From Sphaerolaimus hirsutus (taxonomy: Eukaryota; Nematoda; Chromadorea; Monhysterida; Sphaerolaimidae), in the NCBI GenBank assembly GCA_964036195.1, contig OZ038451.1:28537927-28601926 (forward strand): DNA of 64,000 nucleotides, given 5' to 3'. Under the pieces are notes generated by a model that did no database searches, was not told where the DNA came from, and was given only the letters and a program-made list of their open reading frames with translations. How positions within the stretch are numbered: the stretch's first letter is position 1; each line of letters starts with the position of its first letter. A program made the translations under genes and the position numbers. Below, in pieces: positions 14,201 through 22,600 of this stretch.

Positions 14201-14928
14201 TTTAGAACCGAGAACCGAGAACCGAAAATTTTGAAATTCCCAACCCTACCTACCTACATATACCACTATCATATCAGGGTGGGCTACCTAGCTTATACCC
14301 CCCTTGAATACCCCCCCCCCATCGGATATTATTATGGCATGTATGTTTCGAATGGGACTGGAGTGTCAAGATTGAAAATAAAAAGTGACATTTTTTCCAA
14401 TTTGAATTTTTTGAAAAAAACGAAGCCTCAAAAAACAAATGTTCAATTTTTCAGGATCTCACCAAATCGGCTGTGCTAATTTTCGCCAACAAACAAGATG
14501 TGGAAGGTTGTTTAAACGCGGCGGAAATTTCCAGAGAATTAAATTTAGCCGGCGTAAAATCGCACAGGCACCAAATACAGCCGTGTTGCGCGCTCACTGG
14601 ACAGGGGTGCGTTTTTTCTTTTTTCTTTTCTTTTTTGAAAAGGGGGCGGAGCTTATGTTGTTTTTGTTGGAAAAGAGTGGGCGTGGGTTTTGGGGGGTGC
14701 TGATGTTTGACATTTTTTCAATTAGTTTGATGTTTGTTTCAATGGTGAGTCCGACGTGTAAAATGTCATGCATCATGCGAAACGCGGGACAAATTTGTTA
14801 AATTCCACTCAAATTTGCCAAACTTTCCTTGAAACATTCGAATGTCGAATTCAAGCAATTTTTAATATTAATTTATTTTCAGGTTAAGGCAGGGATTGGA
14901 ATGGTTGGCGACTAACATTAAGAGATAA
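2281..14928 (+). CDS. ARL5: ARL5-type Arf-like small GTPase, six exons
   Basis: Exons: 2281-2329, 2401-2461, 3255-3402, 12826-12909, 14455-14606, 14883-14928 (TAA). All introns are GT-AG, phases agree, and the joined product is 179 residues, the usual ARL5 length. Visible motifs: Gly2 for N-myristoylation, P-loop GLDNAGKT (24-31), switch I with [11 protein letters not shown] and Thr48, switch II WDIGGQ (66-71), NKQD (126-129), and CCALTG (158-163), the guanine-base loop. ARL5 proteins act at the trans-Golgi, where GTP-bound ARL5 recruits the GARP tethering complex for endosome-to-Golgi transport. [15 protein letters not shown] resembles fly and human ARL5 rather than other ARLs. Intron 3 (3403-12825) is 9.4 kb and packed with MITEs, hATs and satellite. 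No essential residue is missing, so it looks functional. Confidence 0.95.
2822..3020. mobile_element. MITE, GGTGCCAGTTCCGCAAATTGAGAAGT family
   Basis: The left end GGCCAGTTCCGCAAATTGAG at about 2823 is mirrored at about 3000-3020. The interior is built from AAGTGAAAT, GGCAAAAG and CAATTCACTT words and could fold into one long hairpin. It lies in ARL5 intron 2. Related copies are at 5744-5984 and 8302-8577. Confidence 0.65.
3025..3212. mobile_element. GGCAGTCCC MITE (introner family) inside ARL5 intron 2
   Basis: Left end GGCAGTCCCAAGCCCTGTAA at 3025; right end CTTTACAGGGCTTGGGACTT to 3212. The interior is AAAGTGTCAAATG words. Flanks CTGGT and ATGGT match at four of five positions. It does not define the intron here: the ARL5 splice sites lie well outside it (donor after 2461, acceptor before 3255). 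Confidence 0.7.
3473..3635. mobile_element. MITE, GGGCCCACACACGCTAGTTGAC family
   Basis: The inverted termini GGGCCCACACACGCTAG and CTAGCGTGTGTGGGGCC flank 163 bp rich in GTTGACAT words. TAT precedes and follows the element, consistent with a 3-bp duplication as in PIF/Harbinger-type elements, though the superfamily is not proven. It lies in ARL5 intron 3. Confidence 0.6.
4129..4835. mobile_element. MITE with CGCTGCACACACTAGTT ends, containing a nested G/C-run element
   Basis: CGCTGCACACACTAGTT begins at 4129 and its inverse ends at 4835. At 4218-4705 lies an inverted relative of the 200-728 element, with C runs and CTATCTATC words. This is an older element interrupted by a younger one. Confidence 0.6.
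4913..5596. mobile_element. Non-autonomous hAT, AAAACGTTTTTT arrays
   Basis: Termini TAGGGTTGG and CCAACCCTA with a perfect 8-bp target duplication CGCGCGGC at 4905-4912 and 5597-5604. Both ends carry AAAACGTTTTTT/TTTAAAAAAA arrays (4920-5000 and 5490-5585); the middle 500 bp is unrelated unique DNA. There is no transposase ORF. The 8-bp duplication and YAGGG-type ends place it in the hAT superfamily. Confidence 0.88.
5744..5984. mobile_element. MITE, GGTGCCATTTCCGCAAATTGAGAAGT family
   Basis: Inverted ends GGTGCCATTTCCGCAAATTG and CAATATGCGGTACTGGCCCC enclose mirrored AAGTGAAATGGCAAAAGCG words. Same family as 2822-3020. Confidence 0.6.
6943..7373. mobile_element. MITE, CCGTATTTCCTCGAAATACCCCC family, nested
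   Basis: CCGTATTTCCTCGAAATACC at the left and its inverse at 7373, flanked by TA on both sides, as expected of Tc1/mariner-type insertion. Subterminal TATTTCGAGGGGGG units give long G runs. It interrupts the left CGATAT array of the hAT at 6775-8211. Confidence 0.75.
7500..7744. mobile_element. MITE, CTCCACACGGTGGTTGACG ends
   Basis: CTCCACACGGTGGTTGAC at the left is mirrored by GTCAACCAGCGTGTGTGGGA at the right, with AGTCAACT words between. It is nested inside the CGATAT hAT and related in its ends to the CACACACGCTAG family. Confidence 0.5.
8302..8577. mobile_element. MITE, GGTGCCGCAACTTGACAAG family
   Basis: A long imperfect palindrome of AAGTAAAATGGCAAAAG words in the left half and their inverses in the right half, ending CTTCTCAATTTGTG. 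Family as at 2822 and 5744. Confidence 0.55.
8580..8773. mobile_element. MITE, TGCGCACACTAGTTTTCACAC ends
   Basis: Near-perfect inverted ends TGCGCACACTAGTTTTCACA and TGTGAAAACTAGTGTGCGCA, with GAAATTTCG next to them. Relative of 18803-19040 and 4129-4835. Confidence 0.65.
8804..9271. mobile_element. MITE with 50-bp terminal inverted repeats
   Basis: TAGCAGGATTCTCTCC through GTTCTCTACAATTAAT at the left is repeated inverted at 9222-9271, about 50 bp each with few mismatches. TA at both borders suggests a Tc1/mariner-type insertion. The 370-bp interior shows nothing coding that I recognise. Confidence 0.75.
9300..9798. repeat. Tandem array, about 33-bp unit (ATGGCACCCCCTGGGGACC)
   Basis: Roughly fifteen units of ATGGCACCCCCTGGGGACC plus CCCCAAAA, with point and length variation. 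It is open in some frames only because the unit is a multiple of three. It sits in ARL5 intron 3 and is transcribed as part of that intron. Confidence 0.85.
9800..10205. repeat. Tandem array, about 31-bp unit (AACTCAGCCCCTAATTTGG)
   Basis: About thirteen units of CCTGTAAACTCAGCCCC plus TAATTTGGAAACT follow the 33-bp array directly. Short related stretches return at 12085-12270 on the far side of the 120-bp array. Confidence 0.85.
10206..12075. repeat. Tandem array, about 117-120-bp unit
   Basis: The landmark ATGGTAATGTAGTGTCAAAA recurs about every 117-120 bp, with AGTGCATATTTCAAATC, GCAATCAGAAACCCACAAAT and GGGTTCATTTTCAGGGTTAT in fixed order. About fifteen units are present, some with internal deletions or a doubled landmark (near 11030 and 11510). 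Confidence 0.85.
12085..12270. repeat. Remnant of the 31-bp array
   Basis: AACTCCCATAAACTCAGCCC and TAATTTGG words return after the 120-bp array, more degenerate than at 9800-10205. The two satellites therefore have an A-B-C-B order. Confidence 0.7.
12271..12825. other. Unannotated end of ARL5 intron 3
   Basis: Single-copy-looking AT-rich DNA with no recognised exon, ending in a usable acceptor tract (CCCCATTTCAG) before ARL5 exon 4. Confidence 0.5.
13121..14248. mobile_element. Non-autonomous hAT, GAACCGAACC arrays
   Basis: Ends TAGGGTTGGGGAACC and GGAATTCCCAACCCTA-like with the perfect duplication CCTACCTA (13113-13120, 14249-14256). GAACCGAGAACC arrays lie at 13131-13260 and 14110-14235. 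The middle contains GGCGCC-rich patches (13580-13660, 13900-13970) and poly-G, probably older nested elements. It lies in ARL5 intron 4. Confidence 0.9.
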
Positions 14929-15786
14929 TAATTTTTTGTCGTTTGGTGCAATTGGCATTTTTATTTGTAAGATGTATTGCTATACCGCATTTTATGTTGT
15001 ATATAATTTTTGGCCACCCATGTAAAGTGGGGACATTTACCATACCGAAAATTTACCGTACCGTTTATAAGGTAACAATTAAGATGGGAAAACGTTTTTT
15101 TTACGACCCCGTTTAAATGAAAACGTGTTTTTCTGATGTTAATTTGTCTGTGTCATTTGTGCGGTTGTGCTCTAAATAGGCAAAGTCGCTAGTGAATAAG
15201 TACTGTAAATTTCGGCGGCCGTTTAAAAAAAATAGCCTCAATGCCTGCGGTTTTAAAAAACGGTGAAAACCTTCGACTATTCCTACTATTCACCAATACC
15301 GCAGTTGGCAGGAAAAGTGGTAAAGAGACGTAAAGTTATTTGTATGGTGCAAGTCAAGTGACAAATCAACACTTCGAAGTTTACTTGTTTGTCACTTCAC
15401 TTGCTACTTGCCACTTTTCTTGTCCACTTGTGAAAAAATGGTTCCTGTATGTACCCATGTATTACAGTCATAATTACGTAGGACATCCATTTTTTCCTTG
15501 TCCCGCAGTTTTTGGGCAGTTCCATTCAAATCAACGTTGTTTGTAAATATCAGATTCGCTGTAAATATTCTGGAAATGAGTTGGGCTGCTCGAAATAGTA
15601 AATTTTAGGGTGAGAAAATTTACCGCACTTTTCGGTAAATGTGCAAATTTACCATTTACCGAGGCTAGGTACACTTTCCACCCTATTCAGGATGAATGAA
15701 TTCGCGTCAAATGTATGGGGTTTAAACCGGACCTGTTTACAATCCAGGTGGCAGTTTCGCACGGGGCAGGCCTGATACGCACATCT
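14929..15786. other. Downstream of ARL5; no gene recognised
   Basis: ARL5 3' UTR and intergenic DNA. At 15335-15430 there are short mirrored AAGTGACAA/TTGTCACTT words like those of nearby MITEs. I saw no coding exon. Confidence 0.4.
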
Positions 15787-15963
15787 GCCCGTTACGCACA
15801 TTTGCCCGTTTTTTTCACTTGACACATTTTTCAAGTAATTTTCAGATATAAGTGAAGTGAAAAAAGTAGCGCAATGACATTAGTGAACTTTTTTCACTTC
15901 ACTCATATCTGAAAATCACTTGAAAGTGTCAAGTGGAAAAACGGGCAAATGTGCGTAACGGGC
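15787..15963. mobile_element. MITE, GCCCGTTACGCACATTTGCC ends
   Basis: GCCCGTTACGCACATTTGCC at 15787 is exactly mirrored to 15963, followed inward by CACTTGACAC/GTGTCAAGTG and further mirrored TTTTCAGATAT. The 177 bp form one near-continuous hairpin. Confidence 0.7.
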
Positions 15964-16122
15964 ACCCCCGTTTCGCACGCTGTGAAGTGTAAAGTAAAGT
16001 GTCTTACAAATTTGTCAAATGGCGTGCAAAATGTCATAAGTACAGTCAGAAAATCTTTTCCTTTTCATTTTATGTAAATGCCTTTGGCACTTTACATTAC
16101 AATTTATAGAGTGTGGGACCGC

Positions 16123-16549
16123 TAGGGTTCAAACGGGATCCCGATCCCGATCCCGGATCCCGTGAAATTCCGGGATTTAGCAATCTCGATCCCGAAAATT
16201 TTCAAATCCCGATCCCGAAAAACTCCCAAGTCCGGGATCGGATCCCGGAAAAATTAGTGGAAATAATAACAAGTGGAAAAATGACATTTTTGCATGCAAA
16301 AATGTGAACACAAACCCCCAGCGTCCATTTTATGCCAATTTTATGGCATCCAACAATGTTTTGAGACCTTTATGAACAACTGTGGATGCCAGAACATTGG
16401 CCAAATTCTCTATCCCAAGACCCCAATCCTGATCCCGGAAAAATGCCAATCCCGATCCCGTGACCCCAATCCCGGCCAATCCCGATCCCGATCCCGAAAT
16501 CTCAAAAAACCAATCCCGATCCCGAAAAGTCAATCCCGTTTGAACCCTA
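16123..16549. mobile_element. Non-autonomous hAT, GGGATC arrays
   Basis: Ends TAGGGTTCAAACGGGAT and ATCCCGTTTGAACCCTA with the perfect duplication GGGACCGC (16115-16122, 16550-16557). CCCGATCCCG arrays fill both ends (16135-16250 and 16425-16535) around a short unique core. 427 bp. Confidence 0.92.
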
Positions 16550-16649
16550 GGGACCGCCCCAGATGCACTGTGTGTGGGTTCAAACAGGGCCCCATTTCTA
16601 ATTCCGCAGATGTACAAGTGACAAGAACAGTGAAAAGTTCTGCTGTAAG

Positions 16650-17606
16650 TAGGGTTCAAACGATATGACTTTTCGATATCGATATTTGATATTCGATATT
16701 TTTTCAAAATTTTCGATATCGATTCGATCAAATACAATACTATAAGCACATCAGATCAACCATAAACATCTAAAAATGAAAATGAAAAGTTAATTTGGGG
16801 ACACAATACAGGTTCGATATATCGAAAAAATGGTCAATATTTGATATCAATATTCGATATTTTTTCAAAATTTTTGATATCGATATTTGATATTACTTTC
16901 TGAAACTTGATATTCGATATCGATACGATATGGAACCTCGATATCGATATTCGATATTGAAAAATTGTCGATATTCGATATTTCGATATTTTCGATATTC
17001 GATATTGCGATATGCTTTTGGTATAGCAAGGCATATTTCAAGTGGCATATTGTATTTTCATGTGGTAGCATACATGTTTAATCATCTCTTTACTGAAATG
17101 TGAATGGTACAAGTGATTTTAACAAGCTTTACATCACTCAATGGTAGAAAATAGAAGAAAAACATGATGAATCAAAGTGTATCAGACAAATAACAATTGG
17201 TAGATATCCTCCTTATTGGTAGATATCCTCCACCTAGTTCATCCTTATAACCTAATTGCTTAAGGGCATGTTGCAAAAAAAAGTATATCAGCGTTTTCTG
17301 GATTCAAATTTAGCACTCCAACAACAATGACATTATAAATACTGTACTTTTACTCATCAAATACAATACTATAAGCACATCAGATCAACCATAAACATCT
17401 AAAAATGAAAATGAAAAGTTAATTTGGGGACACAATACAGGTTCGATATATCGAAAAAATGGTCGATATTTGATATCGATATTCGATATTTTTTCAAAAT
17501 TTTCGATATCGATATTCGATATTTTTTCAAAATTTTTGGTATCGATATTCGATATTAAAAAATGGTCGATATCCGATATTCGATACGATATATTGTTTGA
17601 ACCCTA
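16650..17606. mobile_element. Non-autonomous hAT, CGATAT arrays (second copy)
   Basis: Ends TAGGGTTCAAACGATAT and ATATTGTTTGAACCCTA; perfect duplication GCTGTAAG (16642-16649, 17607-17614). The core closely matches the element at 6775-8211 (ATACAATACTATAAGCACAT, GTAGCATACATGTTTAATCA) but lacks the two nested MITEs. Part of the core occurs twice (16733-16810 and 17358-17440), so it also has an internal duplication. Confidence 0.92.
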
Positions 17607-17726
17607 GCTGTAAGTACGTTGTAAGTTGTACGTCAAGTGACATACAAACTTATTGGGGCCATTCACTTATCACATAAGTTGTCACTTATCACAGAAGCTG
17701 TTACCACTTTGCTTGTCACTAGTAGT

Positions 17727-17931
17727 TAGGGTTCAAACGGGATTGACTTTTCGGGATCGGGATCGGGGTTCACTTTTTGAGATTTCGGGATCGGGATTGG
17801 GGTTTCGGGATCGGGATTGGTATTTTTGGATTTCGGGATCGGGATCGGGATTGGGGTTTCGGGATCGGGATCGGGACTGCTAAATCCCGGAATTTCACGG
17901 GATCCGGGATCGGGATCCCGTTTGAACCCTA
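17727..17931. mobile_element. Non-autonomous hAT, GGGATC arrays (205 bp)
   Basis: Ends TAGGGTTCAAACGGGAT and ATCCCGTTTGAACCCTA; perfect duplication CTAGTAGT (17719-17726, 17932-17939). The element is almost nothing but TTTCGGGATCGGG repeats. Confidence 0.92.
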
Positions 17932-18269
17932 CTAGTAGTCACTTGTCACTAGTGACCCTTGGCCCAAATCCGGTCTCGTTTGAACCCTAATTTATACCGG
18001 CCACTTTTTTTCGTTGTCATTTTCGCGTGCTAACAGAACGTTTTCTGGTCGATTCTACAGCTTTCAATCGCTTGTAATTCTAACGAATTTTTTTTACAAT
18101 TTTTCGCTGTCCACATTTTTATGGTGCATTTAGAAGCAGCTCAGACTATTTGGGAGATTACTGTATTTTTACACCGGAATTTTTAGGTAAATAATTTAAT
18201 CTGTGTTTGTGTGAAATATGTTTGCGGTGCTGAAAGTCTTTTTGAAATGTTTTTGTAATATCTTTGCAC

Positions 18270-18640
18270 ATGCCAGTTGACTGTCGGTAAAAGGTCAACT
18301 CAAAAGTTTGTCTTTAACTTATTAGCATTAATCACGTTTAGCGAAAACGCAAAAAAAATTTACAGTGTACGCGGCGGACATCACACTTAGTATGAAAACC
18401 TACCATAACCCACCTGAATAATGAAGCAAAAATCATACAGTTTTTTCATCATAATATTGCGTTTTTACTATGGAAGAATTAATTACGAAATTTATCACAA
18501 GATTTTATTCATTAAATTATGGTAGGTTTTCATACTAGGTGTTCTGTCCGTCGAGTATAAGACTTAACAGTTTGAAAAATTGATTTCGTCAATAGTTTTC
18601 AAAATGTGGTTTTCAGTTGACCGCTGACCAACGGTCAACT
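18270..18640. mobile_element. MITE pair: GTTGAC-type ends around a CGGCGGAC element
   Basis: The outer words GCCAGTTGACTG and CGGTCAACTAGCGCGTG are mirrored. Inside, at about 18366-18559, lies an element with CGGCGGACA ends and CCTACCATAACCCA/GGTAGG mirrored parts; its sister copy is at 59203-59385. The two copies share ATGAAATTTATCACAAGATT-type core sequence. Confidence 0.6.
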
Positions 18641-18802
18641 AGCGCGTGTACGTTTTTACGTACGTTACGTGTACGTAGCAAATTTTTACGTTTCTCTACA
18701 GTGAGCTGACCGCCCGCATGCTTTAAAAAATAATGTTAACACATTTTTAAAATAATGTACTTCGATACAGATAACCATCGTTTTTTCATTCAAATGGAAT
18801 GG

Positions 18803-19040
18803 CCCTACACACACTAGTTTTCACCGTGACCGATGTGAAAACTGAAATGGCCACATGGCCACATCCAGCCTACTCTTTTTGTATGCTATATGTGTTCTAG
18901 TTTTCAAATTTTCATACTTTAACTTTCATTGATTTAAATTCAAATTTAATTTAAACCGTGTTCAACCGTGTTCATTAATTTGCATTTGAAAACATTTCAG
19001 TTTTCACACGAAGTCGCGGTGAAAACTAGTGTGTGTAGGC
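18803..19040. mobile_element. MITE, CCTACACACACTAGTTTTCACCG ends
   Basis: CCTACACACACTAGTTTTCA at the left is mirrored as TGAAAACTAGTGTGTGTAGG at the right, enclosing about 190 bp of AT-rich DNA. Family of 8580-8773. Confidence 0.7.
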
Positions 19041-19661
19041 ACATTATGGTAGATTTCCGTTTAAAGTGTGCGGTCTGTATTCTTTTTACAATGTATTTGT
19101 TCATATGACTGGAATGTCTGCCTTTTTCACTGTGTTGTGACTACTGTGATCGAAAAATAATGTCGTGTGTTTTTTTCATTTCGCCATGGTATTGCTAAAA
19201 AAAGATAGCGTTTTTTCTTATCTTGTGGCAAAAAAATCTGGCGATTTTTTGAGCAGTGTACCGAAAATTTGATACATCGAAACTTTGCGTAAATTTGTTG
19301 TATTTTTTATATAGGTAAGGATAAAAATAATAAATTCGATAAAAAATCAGAATCTGAATTGTGCAAGCGTATTGGGAAATGTATTTAAGATGGTCTTTGA
19401 TCCCGTGATAAATTCAAAATAGAAAAGTATAAAAATTAACTCCTTTGCAAGTGTCAAAAATGAGCGGTAAAACAACTGAAATCTTTAAAGCTATGACAAA
19501 AGTGCAATTTGTGTGCATATTTTATAAAACTGCAAACTATTTAATTGATTTATATAAAAAACCCTTTTTATTTACATGCTTACTCCGCCAAAATTACCCG
19601 GACGCTGAGCGAAAATCCCCAGTGTGTATCCTGTCAAGAAAAATTTGTCACACTTCCAATT
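19041..19661. other. Intergenic or 3' UTR of the MATH-BTB gene; no gene seen
   Basis: AT-rich with no credible exon. It lies downstream of the TGA at 19664-19662 on the minus strand and should hold that gene's 3' UTR and poly(A) site. Confidence 0.4.
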
Positions 19662-22600
19662 TCACCGATATCTGTCATTTCTGTCATTCCTCCTTTGTCT
19701 CGCAGGGCCCTGTTCCTTTTCCGCAAATTCCTTGTCCCTATTTCTATACCTGGGGCAGTCCCACACCCTGTAAAGTGTAAAGTAGTGTCAAATGTCAATG
19801 AAGAAAAACATCATGAATTTTTAACATTTGCATGAGATTTGACAAATTTTGCATGACATTTGACATTTTACTTTGTTCTTTACAGCGTGCGGGACTGCCA
19901 CCTGTTCCTTGGATCCCTGTCCTTGTCATAATCACGTCTAGGATCTTTGTCCCGATCCCTACTTTCATTTCCCTCACTCCGAGTAGTGTCCCAGTGCCCG
20001 TCGGGATTTCTGTGCCTTTCTCTTTCATTCCGATTATTGTCCCTGTCGGGATTGTAATCCCGATTTCTGTCCCTGTTCCTATCTCTTTCCAGACTATTTC
20101 TCCTTTTGTCCCTACTGCCCCCTCTGTCCCTATCTCTTTCTAGGCTGTTTCTCCGTTTGTCCCTACTGTCCTTTCTGTCCCTGTCCCTACTTCCCTTCCT
20201 GACCCCATCCCTACTTCCCTTCCTGACCCCATCCCTACTTCCTTTTCTGACCCCATCCCTACTTCCTTTCCTGTCTCTGTCCACATTTTCTTTTCTGTCC
20301 TTGTCCCTACTTTCCGGATGGTTATTTTCTCTTTTGTTCCGATCTGGGGGCAGTCCGGCACCCGTTAAAGTGTAGAGTAAAGTGTTAAGTGTCATGTATA
20401 ATCTCACCTAAAATAAAATATATTTTTTGCCGAACTTTTGTCATGTTACGTGGCAATTGACAAGTGTGGAATTTGACACTTTACTTTACGTGTCATGTTA
20501 CATGGCAATTGACAAGTTTGTATGGAATTTGACACTTTACGTGTCATGTTACATGGCAATTGACAAGTTTGTATGGAATTTGACACTTTACTTTACGTCT
20601 CATGTTACATGGCAATTGACAAGTTTGTATGGAATTTGACACTTTACTTTACGTGTCATGTTACATGGCAATTGACAAGTTTGTATGACATTTGACACTT
20701 TACTTAACACTTTACAGAGTTCGGGACTGCCACCTGGGGAGCGTATCTTTCTGTCCTCAAAGCTCTCCGTTTCTGTGGCTTGGTGTCTGAATTTGTCGGG
20801 GTTTTGGGACTTGTCCCAGCTGTCTGGTCGATTGATCACTGGATTACTACTGCTTCTGCTGTCTTCTATGGTGCCCATGTCGCGATTTTCCGTTTTTGAG
20901 TGACTCGACTTGGCTCGGCGCCAATAGCCGTTTTCGTTTGATACAGCTGGTAGTTTGCCTGAAAATCCGGTATTTTACTTGACATATTTTTAGTGACTTG
21001 TGACAATCGTGGTAAGAGCGCCAAGACTTTGGTGTAAACTGTAAAGAGCTATGGCGCTTTTACGACCAGGGGGCAGTCCCAGACTGTAAAATGTCGAATG
21101 TCATGCAAAGTTTCAAAAGTCATGTAAAATGCCCGGTAAAATGGCAAACGTACGTTTGCCATTTTACTGGGCATTTTACATGACTTTTGATACTTTGCAT
21201 GATATTTGACATTTTACAGGGGCTGGCAGAGGCACCTCTAGCGCCAGGGCGTCGGAGCAAAGTAGCGCCAAGCGTCCGAAGTGCCATGGCGTTTTTTGCT
21301 TTGTCAGTGCTGCCAGGCGCCAGCACCAGGCATTATGTTCATGGTGGAATGCAAATATAGTGAAGGCGCTTTTCCCCAGCTCAGTGAATCAATAGCACCA
21401 CAGCAAAATGGTGCCAAGAGTGCCATTACCCCTTTTGCATTTGTGCCAGCGCCATGGTTCTATTTCATCACTACTTGGGACTATGGTGGAATGGCGAATT
21501 TGAACCCTTCCTATGGCGCCACGCGCCATTTTTTAATGGCGCCGATTTCCCTTCCACAGCACCCTTTCAACACGTGGCCCAAAAGACATGGCAATCCAAA
21601 AATAAATAAAAAACAACCCACCCGAAAAAGTGCCCAAAAAAGCCGCCTCATGAATGGGTCCCATAGCAAAGAGCTGACCAATCAGCTTCGGTCTCTGAGC
21701 CAATTGATCCCACCTTTCCCCCTCCACGGCCTCCTCCATATGGCTGAGAATCTCCGTGGCGGCTCTGTGTTTCACGTTTGACAGGTCGTAGTCCATGGCG
21801 CAGATGAACGCCTCGGACGCAGTGTTGGGGTTTAGGGTGGAGAGGATGTGATTTTCGCATTGGATTATGAGGTCTGTGGGGGGGGGGGTGTTTGATGGCA
21901 CTAAATACAGTGACAATAGTGATGGAATGGCGCCATGGCGCTGGCGTCCTTTAATGGCGCCATTGGCGCCTGGCGCCATTTTTCCTGGCGCTTTTCCATC
22001 ACTAGTTGACAATTACCGGGTGTCAACTGGGCCGATTGGTTTCCATTCAAATTTTAGTTGATGGGTGGCTGAACAATGTTTGTGTCAATTGTCAAGTATC
22101 ATGCAAAATGTCGAAATTTGAGACATAATCTTTTCTATTCTTTTCTAAAATCTTTACATGGTGCGGGGCTGCTTTATGGCGCTGTTCCATCATGATTTTT
22201 AGAAAACAAAAACTGACCTTTCAATTCCCACTGCTCGGCCACATTCAAAATGCCAGCCATATCCAACGAAGGTTTATCTCTACTTTTCTTTCCGCCACTA
22301 ATCCCATCATCTTTACCAGCAGATGGCACTCCCAGACCCTGTAAAATGTCAAATTTCAGGCAATGTTTCTAAAGTCATGTCAAATGCCCTGGAAGATGTT
22401 AAATGTCATGTAAAGTGTTAGTAGACATGTAAAATGCTCCGGAAAATGTCGAATGTCAAGTAAAGTTCAAAAGTCCTATGTTTGACATTTGTTATGACAT
22501 TTCACTTGACTCTTGACACCTTGCATGACATTTGACATTTTACAGAGTCTGGGAGTGGCACCGGATTGCGTCAAATCGGCCCTGCCCAAATACACGAAAC

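Noticed and set aside
13131..14235. GAACC repeats as telomeric or centromeric DNA
   Set aside because: They are confined to the two ends of one element with an exact 8-bp duplication, so they are hAT arrays.
20106..20375. Plus-strand Leu/Ser-rich open frame
   Set aside because: It is the antisense shadow of the Arg/Asp-rich exon of the minus-strand gene.
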